A stretch of DNA of 64,000 nucleotides. Source: Candidatus Aquidulcis sp. GTDB taxonomy: Bacteria > Chloroflexota > Anaerolineae > UBA4142. Below the pieces are notes generated by a model. That model ran no database searches, was not told where the DNA came from, and was given only the letters and a program-made list of their open reading frames with translations. Each line of letters starts with the position of its first letter. The stretch's first letter is position 1. The DNA lies in contig DYJA01000013.1 of NCBI GenBank assembly GCA_020723345.1, forward strand, positions 1 through 64,000. The letters run 5' to 3'. A program made the translations under genes and the position numbers. Of this stretch, positions 1 through 6,452 are shown piece after piece.

Positions 1-173
1 GGAACGCTGGTGAACGCAAGTTCATGAAAAATTACCCAGAAACTTGTCACATCGAACGGAGTGAGACGCTTCGCGTCGCTCCGCTCGACATGACAGTTTC
101 TGCCGACGAACATACCGCGCGGCGGTATGTACTCTCGAAATAACAGGGATGGCAAGTCAAGCGCGTTTTTCGT
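1..173. repeat. Intergenic hairpin region before the kinase gene
   Basis: No gene is visible. Positions 37-102 form a long imperfect palindrome whose outer arms are CAGAAACT and AGTTTCTG, with TGTCA/TGACA and CGGAG/CTCCG pairs nested inside. A second hairpin at 110-130 has 9-bp arms (ACATACCGC and GCGGTATGT) and a 3-nt loop. Neither is followed by a T-run, so they look like dispersed palindromic elements rather than classical terminators. Confidence 0.6.
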
Positions 174-186
174 TTGACTGTCTTTG

Positions 187-195
187 TGCTATACT
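187..195 (+). promoter_or_regulatory. Extended -10 promoter for histidine kinase gene
   Basis: TG-C-TATACT is an extended -10 element (TGn plus TATACT) 17 nt before the ATG at 213. No good -35 box lies at the proper distance, as is usual for extended -10 promoters. The transcript would have a very short leader that still includes the AGGAA ribosome site at 204-208. Confidence 0.45.
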
Positions 196-212
196 ATTTT
201 TCGAGGAACGCG

Positions 213-1970
213 ATGCCTTATCGTTACGAGGAATCTTTTCTCCGACTTGTGCGCAAGTTTGGATTTAACGAGAGCGAAGAGCGTTTTCGCCGACTGTATC
301 GTGAGTTGGAGACGCGCATCCAGGAACGAACGGTCGAACTGAGCCGCGCGCAAAAACAGACCGCGCAAATTTTGAACGCGCTGCGCGTCGCGAGCAGTTC
401 GCTCGAACTCGACGCGGTGCTCGAAAGCATCGCCGAGGTGATGGCGGCGGCGATCAGCGCGCCGTTCTGCTGCATCTTTTTCATCGATCCCGAACACAAC
501 AAACTGATTCCGCGCGCGGTCGGCGGTTGGCAGGCGCGCGATTATTTCGACGGCTCGAACAAGCGACTGTTGGAATTCGAGTTGGATGAGTACATCACTC
601 AAGTCCTCGAGCGCAACGAACCGCTGACGATTTTCGATCTGGAAACCGGCGCGGACGCGACGCCGAAAACCGCGCTCGCTTCCGGCTTTCATTCGCTTTT
701 GGCGGTCCCGCTGCGCGTCGGCGAACGGATCCTCGGCGTCGCGGTGCTGAGTACCGGCAAAACCAGCGATCAGTTTAATCAAGAAGAACTCGAACTGCTG
801 CGCGGCATCGCGAATTCTGTCGCGCTGGCGGTGGAGAACGCGCGGCTGTACGAAGAGACGCGGCGCCGGTTGAAAGAGAGCGAAGGTCTGCAACGCGTTG
901 CGAAAGGGTTTCTCCAAAAAGTCGGCTTGCCGGAAATCCTGGAGATCGTTTGCGCCGAAGCCAAAAATTTGACCGGCGCGCGCGGCAGCGCGGTTTTGCT
1001 TTTGGAAGACGATGGCTGTCTGCGCGTCACGCACCACATCGGCAAGCCGGACTTGTCTTTTGATCGCGTGCCGATGAAAAGCGCGCTTGCCGGGCGCGTC
1101 GTCCACACCGACGAGCCGGTGTTGATCAACCTCGACGAAAACAGCGGCGACGATTCGGCGCAGGGTGATCTTCAAATTCCGGGCTTGACCTCGCTGCTCA
1201 ACGTACCGCTGAAAACCGACACGAAAGTGATCGGCGCGCTCGACGTGATGAACAAGCCCGGCGGCTTTAACCAGGACGACGTGCGCGTCATCAACCTCTT
1301 TGCGTACCAAGCCGCGATCAACATCGAGCACGCGCGCTTGCAGCAGCAGGCGGAAGAACTCGCGGTGTTGGAGGAACGCCAACGCCTCGCGCGCGAGTTG
1401 CACGATTCGGTAACGCAGGCGTTGTACAGCGTCAACCTCCACGCGGACGCGGCGCGGCTCGCGCTTGCGAACCAACAGCCGGATGCCGCGGCAGAGAATC
1501 TGAAAAATTTGCGCGGCGTGATCCGCGAGGCGATGTTCGACATGCGGTTGTTGATTTACGAACTGCACCCGCTCGCGTTGGAGAAAGAGGGCTTGGTCGC
1601 CGCGTTACGCGCGCGCGTTTCGGCAGTCGAAGAGCGCGCCGGTTTGCCCGCGCAGATTTCGGTGGAAGGCGAGCGACGCTTGCCGCTTGCGATTGAGGAA
1701 GAGATTTATCGGATCGCGCAGGAAGGTCTCAATAATGTCGTCAAGCACGCGCAATCGCAGCAAGTCCGTATCAATTTGCGGTACGACGAAAAAGCGGTTA
1801 TGCTAGAGTTGCAAGACGACGGAATCGGTTTCGATCCGGAGGCGGCGAAGCGCAACGGCGGGATCGGTTTGCGCGGCATGGAAGAGCGCGTGCGGCAAAT
1901 GGGCGGCGAGTTACAGATCGAGAGCGCGGCGGGGAAGGGGACGCGGCTGCGGGTGAGGATACCGGCTTAG
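213..1970 (+). CDS. Sensor histidine kinase, two GAF domains, NarL/HisKA_3 type
   Basis: Cytoplasmic two-component sensor kinase of 585 aa. A short coiled N-terminus leads into two GAF sensor domains (about residues 55-205 and 225-375). A HisKA_3 dimerisation domain follows with the motif LARELHDSVTQ, whose phospho-acceptor is His397, and then a HATPase_c domain with the N-box LNNVVKHAQ and glycine boxes DDGIGF and GGIGLRGM. No transmembrane segment is seen, so a soluble ligand or redox signal is likely. ATG 213 is preferred to the upstream in-frame TTG 174 because AGGAA at 204-208 precedes it and TTG 174 lies upstream of the -10 box. The natural partner is the response regulator at 3151, with two unrelated genes between them. 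Confidence 0.9.
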   Translation: MPYRYEESFLRLVRKFGFNESEERFRRLYRELETRIQERTVELSRAQKQTAQILNALRVASSSLELDAVLESIAEVMAAAISAPFCCIFFIDPEHNKLIPRAVGGWQARDYFDGSNKRLLEFELDEYITQVLERNEPLTIFDLETGADATPKTALASGFHSLLAVPLRVGERILGVAVLSTGKTSDQFNQEELELLRGIANSVALAVENARLYEETRRRLKESEGLQRVAKGFLQKVGLPEILEIVCAEAKNLTGARGSAVLLLEDDGCLRVTHHIGKPDLSFDRVPMKSALAGRVVHTDEPVLINLDENSGDDSAQGDLQIPGLTSLLNVPLKTDTKVIGALDVMNKPGGFNQDDVRVINLFAYQAAINIEHARLQQQAEELAVLEERQRLARELHDSVTQALYSVNLHADAARLALANQQPDAAAENLKNLRGVIREAMFDMRLLIYELHPLALEKEGLVAALRARVSAVEERAGLPAQISVEGERRLPLAIEEEIYRIAQEGLNNVVKHAQSQQVRINLRYDEKAVMLELQDDGIGFDPEAAKRNGGIGLRGMEERVRQMGGELQIESAAGKGTRLRVRIPA

Positions 1971-2061
1971 TTGGCGAGACATGAACTCGGCGAGTGTTCT
2001 CTGACACCCCGTCGATAAACGCAAGAAGTGTCCTAACTGCAGTTTGAATTGGGGAGTGGCG

Positions 2062-2865
2062 ATGGTACACGCTGGCAAACCAGATCCATTCATCTTAAGG
2101 CAACTGGGAGTTCGGATTGTTTATGGTGACAATTTCCAACCACTCGGATGGTCCATTCTCAATCCAAATGAATATGAGCCAATAGCGCAATTTGGAATCC
2201 AAGCGTGCCAGGAACGTCTTGTTGGAGGGGTTCGCTATGTCGCCAACACACTCGCACAGATAGAAACGCGTCATAGGGTGGGCTTTGCTAACGAACTAAG
2301 TATGCTAAATAAAGACTTGCCTCTTCCCTTGAATGCCGTGGTTGAGTTGCAATGTGCTGACGTGCTGGCAAGTTTTGAGGCGCTACTCCTAGTATCCAAA
2401 AGTCTCCTTGATGTACTTTGTCGCTACCCTCTCACAACGCGTACTGGATGTCGCTTCGATGGTTTTCACAAAGACAAGAATGGAAACGTTGGCGGTCGCG
2501 TCTTGAATACGCTACAAAACAACGTTACCCTAGCCATGTTGCCAACACGCGACTCCCTGGTGGATTTGATTAATGCTCACAAAGCGCGATGGATAGATGC
2601 TCTTGTCCTAATGCGCGACAACGTTGCACACACAGGACACCTAGAGAATTTCATCGGCTTTTGGACATTTTTGGAGGCTGGTCGCAAACAACCTTACACG
2701 GATGCCGATGTACATGACCCCGAATTAAAGAATATTGGCGGATTAATTCCATATTGCCAGTCACTGGGCAATTATCTACAGGAATTTACAATGAACTTTC
2801 GCGACCTTGTGTATCCTCCTGCAATGCGAGAATCACAACTAAATCAACTCGCGCGCGATAAATAG
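2062..2865 (+). CDS. Hypothetical protein with HEPN-like RX4H motif
   Basis: A 267-aa soluble protein that I do not recognise by family. ATG 2062 is chosen over the upstream TTG 2044 because GGGGAG at 2051-2056 is correctly spaced. The sequence MRDNVAHTG contains Arg185-x4-His190, the RX4-6H signature of HEPN RNases and HEPN-like helical proteins. Base composition is clearly more AT-rich than its neighbours and codon use differs, which suggests acquisition by transfer. It sits with the 81-aa gene at 2901 between a kinase gene and its regulator gene. It could be a toxin or defence effector, but only the motif and the context support that. Confidence 0.55.
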   Translation: MVHAGKPDPFILRQLGVRIVYGDNFQPLGWSILNPNEYEPIAQFGIQACQERLVGGVRYVANTLAQIETRHRVGFANELSMLNKDLPLPLNAVVELQCADVLASFEALLLVSKSLLDVLCRYPLTTRTGCRFDGFHKDKNGNVGGRVLNTLQNNVTLAMLPTRDSLVDLINAHKARWIDALVLMRDNVAHTGHLENFIGFWTFLEAGRKQPYTDADVHDPELKNIGGLIPYCQSLGNYLQEFTMNFRDLVYPPAMRESQLNQLARDK

Positions 2866-2900
2866 GTAGTGCTGACTCTTGCTCGGTACTTGGTGAACGT

Positions 2901-3146
2901 ATGAAGCAGAGACCCCATAACGAAATGAATGACGAACTACGCCCGGAATACAACTTGAAAGAACTGCTCAAAGGCGCTACGCGCGGAAAATACGCGGAGC
3001 GTTATCGCGCCGGTACAAACTTGGTACTGCTCGATCCAGATGTGGCGAAAGCGTTCCCGAACGCGCAAGCCGTGAATGAGGCATTGCGCCTGGTACTTCG
3101 ATTGACTACGATTCCAGGAAACAAGAAGCGGACTGACGGAGTGTAA
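2901..3146 (+). CDS. Small conserved hypothetical, antitoxin-like
   Basis: An 81-aa soluble protein whose core (RGKYAERYRAGTNLVLLDPDVAKAFP, residues about 30-55) resembles small proteins common in cyanobacteria and Chloroflexota that are often found beside toxin genes. I know of no proven function. The gene follows the HEPN-motif gene by 35 bp and ends 4 bp before the regulator gene. ATG 2901 and ATG 2925 are both possible starts and neither has a strong ribosome site. An antitoxin role for the preceding gene is inference only. Confidence 0.55.
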   Translation: MKQRPHNEMNDELRPEYNLKELLKGATRGKYAERYRAGTNLVLLDPDVAKAFPNAQAVNEALRLVLRLTTIPGNKKRTDGV

Positions 3147-3150
3147 TGAC

Positions 3151-3804
3151 TTGAGCGAACCAATCCGTCTCCTCGTCGTGGACGATCACGGCATCGTCCG
3201 CAAAGGCATCTGCGCGCTTTTGGCGCAGGTCGCCGATATGCAAGTCATCGGCGAAGCGAGCGACGGCGAAGCCGCGGTCGCGCAAGCCGACGCGCTCAAG
3301 CCCGACGTCGTCTTGATGGATCTCGTCATGCCCAAGATGGACGGCGTCGAAGCGATCCGGCAAATTCTGGCGCGACAGCCGGAGACGCGCATCATCGCGC
3401 TGACCAGTTTCGTCGCGGACGACAAGGTTTTTCCGGCGATCAAAGCCGGCGCGCGCGGCTATTTGCTCAAAGATTCGGAGCCAGAAGAACTGATCGCGAC
3501 GATCCGGCGCGTTCACGCGGGCGAGGCGTCGCTGCATCCGAGCATCGCGATGAAAGTGCTGGACGAATTGAGCCATCCGCAAAAACGTCCGCTGACGCCG
3601 GAGCCGTTGACCGAGCGCGAAGTACAAGTGCTGCGCCTCGTCGCGCAGGGCTTGGACAACCACAAAATCGCGGAGCAACTGAACATCGGCGAAGCAACGG
3701 TGCGGACGCACGTCGGCAACATCATGAACAAATTGCAACTCGCGAACCGCGTGCAGGCGGCGTTGTACGCACTGCGGCAGGGCTTGACGACGCTGGATGG
3801 GTAG
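3151..3804 (+). CDS. NarL/FixJ-family response regulator
   Basis: DNA-binding response regulator of 217 aa. The receiver domain (1-120) has the acidic pair Asp11-Asp12, phospho-acceptor Asp57 in VVLMDLVMP and the conserved Lys in GYLLKDS. The C-terminal LuxR-type helix-turn-helix reads LTEREVQVLRLVAQGL through IGEATVRTHVGNIMNKL. Translation starts at TTG 3151: GGAG at 3139-3142 is 8 nt upstream and no ATG lies in frame nearby. It is the probable phosphorylation target of the histidine kinase at 213-1970. Its regulon cannot be read from this sequence. Confidence 0.92.
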   Translation: MSEPIRLLVVDDHGIVRKGICALLAQVADMQVIGEASDGEAAVAQADALKPDVVLMDLVMPKMDGVEAIRQILARQPETRIIALTSFVADDKVFPAIKAGARGYLLKDSEPEELIATIRRVHAGEASLHPSIAMKVLDELSHPQKRPLTPEPLTEREVQVLRLVAQGLDNHKIAEQLNIGEATVRTHVGNIMNKLQLANRVQAALYALRQGLTTLDG

Positions 3805-4068
3805 ACTTGTACATCACAGAATCAGGCAAGCACCCTGAGCGGAGTTCCGCGTTTTTGCGGAACGCAGTCGAAGGGGCGTCTGCCCAGCGGGGATCGCGTT
3901 CCGAGACGCATCCTTCGACTCCATCTCCGCTTCGCTTCGATTCCGCTCAGGACGCTTTGTACTGCGACTCATCAAAATGTGGAGAGCGGAATCCACAAAT
4001 TTCGGATGACAGAAATCAGACTAGCGCGTATCATACAAAATAGAGCGAATTTTACAAAGGAGTGAAAC
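3805..4068. repeat. Intergenic region made of CCTGAGCG/TTCGACT repeat elements
   Basis: A 264-bp gap without a credible gene. It holds inverted parts of a dispersed element: CACCCTGAGCGGAG with CAGTCGAAGG near 3832-3875, and CCTTCGACT with CCGCTCAGGA near 3911-3955. An open frame across it is low in coding quality and lies inside these repeats. A good ribosome site (AAGGAG, 4057-4062) at the right edge serves the next gene. Confidence 0.55.
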
Positions 4069-4359
4069 ATGCCCGACGAAAAACCCAAAGTCGAAAAGCG
4101 CGGCGGACTCGGCGGCTTTTTCGACAACATGAAGGAAATCATGTACGGGATGGCGGCGCACGACATGAGCCGCTATGCACTCCGTACACGTGCCTCGATG
4201 GAGCACCTCTTCATCCTCATCACGATGGGTGACTTGATCGGTGTTCCGATTCTCCCCCCGTACTACTCTCTCCGGTTGTTACCGTACGTTGTTCCCAACA
4301 TTGCCACGTGGAAGCGCCGTATGTTGCGCGAAAAAGACGTGAGCGACGCGATGTTCTAG
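4069..4359 (+). CDS. Small membrane-associated protein of the ArsA-like operon
   Basis: A 96-aa protein with a charged N-terminus (MPDEKPKVEKRGG) and a hydrophobic stretch at about residues 46-72 (LFILITMGDLIGVPILPPYY and beyond) that could be a membrane hairpin. AAGGAG lies 6 nt before the ATG. It is the first gene of a three-gene operon and is followed after 9 bp by two ArsA/Get3-like ATPases. It may be a membrane partner or adaptor for them; that role is inferred from position only. I do not recognise a named family. Confidence 0.75.
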   Translation: MPDEKPKVEKRGGLGGFFDNMKEIMYGMAAHDMSRYALRTRASMEHLFILITMGDLIGVPILPPYYSLRLLPYVVPNIATWKRRMLREKDVSDAMF

Positions 4360-4368
4360 GAGTATCCC

Positions 4369-5340
4369 ATGCCTCTCAAAGATGTCTTTCTCAAAAATCC
4401 CGATCGCCGTTACATCATGTTTGGCGGCAAAGGCGGTCTGGGCAAAACGACTTTCTCCGCCGCTACCGCGTACTGGCTCGCGTCGCAAGGCAAAAAAGTT
4501 TTGGTCTTTTCGGTTGACCCGCAAGCCAGTCTGACCGACATTTTCCAAAAAGACATTTTCGGCAAGGGCGAAGTGCCGATCATGCAAAACTTGTGGGCGC
4601 AAGAAATCGACGCGGACAAACACATCAAGGATTATCAAGGCGAAATCCGCAAGAAAATCCTCGATATGTACGGGTTCGATCAGATCCCGGAAGAAATCGA
4701 AGATTACATTGCCGCCGCGTCCGCCGAGCCGGCGATGGAAGAATCCGCGATTTTCGACGCGGTCGTGGACATCGTCGTCAAAGGCAGTTACGATTACTAT
4801 ATCTACGATCTCGTGCCGCTCGGACACGCGCTGTACTATCTCTCGATGGCGAAAGTGTACGACGAGTGGATCAACAAGATCACGAAACTGCGCGAAGAAA
4901 TGCGCGAGTACGAAACGATGGTCGCCAAGATCAAGCGGCAAAAAGAAACCGACGAGGACAAGATTCTCACCGAGTTGATGTACATCAAACAGCGCATCAA
5001 CGCGTCCTCCGGGATCTTGACCGACAAGGAAAAGACCGCGTTCTTCTTCGTCGTCGTGCCGGAAGAAATGATCATTCTCGACACGCAAAAGGCGGCGGAA
5101 CTCTTCGCGAAATTCGACGTGCCGATTGCCGGGTACGTCGTCAATCGCGTCTTGCCGACCGAACTGCACACGCAAAATGTCCCGGCGTACCTGAAGAATC
5201 GCCTGGCGATGCAAGACGGCTATCTCGAAAAAATCAAGACGACGCTCGGCAATCAAGTGATGGGTTATGTGCCGGAGATGGAACGCGACGTCACGGGCTT
5301 GGCGATGATCGAAAAACTCGCCAAGATCATGTACGAATAG
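4369..5340 (+). CDS. ArsA/Get3-family ATPase, paralogue 1
   Basis: Deviant-Walker ATPase of 323 aa. The P-loop is GGKGGLGKTT (Lys21 is the signature lysine, Lys26 the P-loop lysine). Switch I is SVDPQASL with the catalytic-type Asp50 retained. Switch II, normally DTAPTGHTLR, reads DLVPLGHALYYL from Asp147, so its Thr and Arg are lost. The family couples ATP hydrolysis to delivery of tail-anchored proteins or to anion efflux, but no ArsB or arsenic gene is nearby. It overlaps no gene and sits 10 bp upstream of its paralogue, so the two products may form a heterodimer. Confidence 0.85.
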   Translation: MPLKDVFLKNPDRRYIMFGGKGGLGKTTFSAATAYWLASQGKKVLVFSVDPQASLTDIFQKDIFGKGEVPIMQNLWAQEIDADKHIKDYQGEIRKKILDMYGFDQIPEEIEDYIAAASAEPAMEESAIFDAVVDIVVKGSYDYYIYDLVPLGHALYYLSMAKVYDEWINKITKLREEMREYETMVAKIKRQKETDEDKILTELMYIKQRINASSGILTDKEKTAFFFVVVPEEMIILDTQKAAELFAKFDVPIAGYVVNRVLPTELHTQNVPAYLKNRLAMQDGYLEKIKTTLGNQVMGYVPEMERDVTGLAMIEKLAKIMYE

Positions 5341-5350
5341 GAGCGACAAA

Positions 5351-6331
5351 ATGGCTGGCATTGACAAATCCATGGTGCAGTTTCTCAAAGACCATCCGCA
5401 GATGAAGTTCGTCTTCTTCGGCGGCAAAGGCGGCGTCGGCAAAACGGTGATGGCGGGCGTGACCGCGGTGTGGTTCGCCAAGCAAGGTCGCAAGACGATT
5501 CTCGCGTCCACCAACCCGGTGCATAGTTTGTCCGGTCTGCTCACGCAAAACGTGTTCGGCCAACCCACGCCGGTCAACGGCGTTCCGAATTTGTGGGCGT
5601 ACGAAATCGACACGAAAGACACCATCGAACGCTCCAAGCAAGACATCAAGCAAAAGATCCAGTGGTTCTTGAAATTCGCGGAAATCTCGACGCAAGCCGA
5701 CGCGTTCGTCGAATCCGCGACGATGAACCCGGCGTTCGAAGAATCCGCGATGTTCGAGAACATGGTGGACTTGATGTTCAAGAACGAGTACGACGTCTAC
5801 GTCTTCGACACCGCGCCGACGGCGAACGCGCGCCGCTTGCTCGGCATGAGCAAGGTGTATTCGTTGTGGGTCAACAAGATGATGAAGTCGCGCGAGGAGG
5901 CGCGCTCGCTGCGCGAACTGCTCTCCTTCACCAAGAAGAAAGAGGAAGACCCGCTGATGGACTATCTGGTCAGTTTCCGCGAACGGATGGGCAAGGCGCA
6001 GAAATTGTTGACGAACGATCAACTGACCGCGTTCTTCTTCGTCACGTTGCCGGAAGCGCTGCCGATCGCGGTGATCAAACGCTTCATCAACTGGTTCCAC
6101 GATTTCGGCATTCCGGTTGGCGGCGTCGTCGTCAACATGCTCATCCAAAAAGAGCAAGTCACCGCCGCGTCGCCCGAGTTCGTGCGCAACCGCGTCGCGA
6201 TGCAAGCCGAGCACATGGAGACGATCTGGAAAGAGTTTGACGGCGGCGTGCGCGCACTCCTGCCGCTGCTCGACGACGAAATCCGCGGAGTCGATTCGCT
6301 GAGCAAGTTCACCAAGTACGTGTTTGTGTGA
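5351..6331 (+). CDS. ArsA/Get3-family ATPase, paralogue 2
   Basis: A 326-aa paralogue of the preceding protein. The P-loop GGKGGVGKT (Lys26, Lys31) is intact and switch II DTAPTANARR from Asp153 is canonical. Switch I reads STNPVHSL: Asn55 replaces the Asp that acts as catalytic base in Get3 (Asp57 in yeast, from family knowledge). It may therefore bind nucleotide without normal hydrolysis. The changes mirror those in paralogue 1, where switch I is intact and switch II is altered. AGGAG precedes the ATG, and a strong terminator follows at 6356-6386. Confidence 0.85.
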   Translation: MAGIDKSMVQFLKDHPQMKFVFFGGKGGVGKTVMAGVTAVWFAKQGRKTILASTNPVHSLSGLLTQNVFGQPTPVNGVPNLWAYEIDTKDTIERSKQDIKQKIQWFLKFAEISTQADAFVESATMNPAFEESAMFENMVDLMFKNEYDVYVFDTAPTANARRLLGMSKVYSLWVNKMMKSREEARSLRELLSFTKKKEEDPLMDYLVSFRERMGKAQKLLTNDQLTAFFFVTLPEALPIAVIKRFINWFHDFGIPVGGVVVNMLIQKEQVTAASPEFVRNRVAMQAEHMETIWKEFDGGVRALLPLLDDEIRGVDSLSKFTKYVFV

Positions 6332-6355
6332 TGGATGTTGGAAGTTGGAAGTTAG

Positions 6356-6386
6356 AAGTTGGAGGCGCAAGTCTCCAACTTTTTTG
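6356..6386 (+). terminator. Rho-independent terminator after ArsA-like operon
   Basis: The stem AAGTTGGAG/CTCCAACTT with an 8-nt loop is followed by a T-run. The left arm continues a tandem 7-bp word (GGAAGTT repeats) that begins at about 6340. Confidence 0.8.
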
Positions 6387-6391
6387 TTTTG

Positions 6392-6400
6392 TGGTATACT
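6392..6400 (+). promoter_or_regulatory. Extended -10 promoter of topA
   Basis: TGG-TATACT forms a TGn extended -10 element directly after the terminator and 53 bp before the topA ATG. There is no recognisable -35 box. Confidence 0.5.
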
Positions 6401-6452
6401 GTGGACGTGAAACGTGATGCGTGATGCGTAAATCTGAAATCTGAAATTGATT

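Noticed and set aside
3807-4043. 78-aa plus-strand frame between the response regulator and the ArsA-like operon
   Set aside because: It lies wholly within dispersed CCTGAGCG/TTCGACT repeat elements, starts with a poor ribosome site and has repeat-derived low-complexity sequence.
4069-6331. Arsenic resistance operon
   Set aside because: There is no arsB, acr3, arsC, arsR or arsD gene. The ATPases have altered switch motifs and accompany only a small membrane protein.
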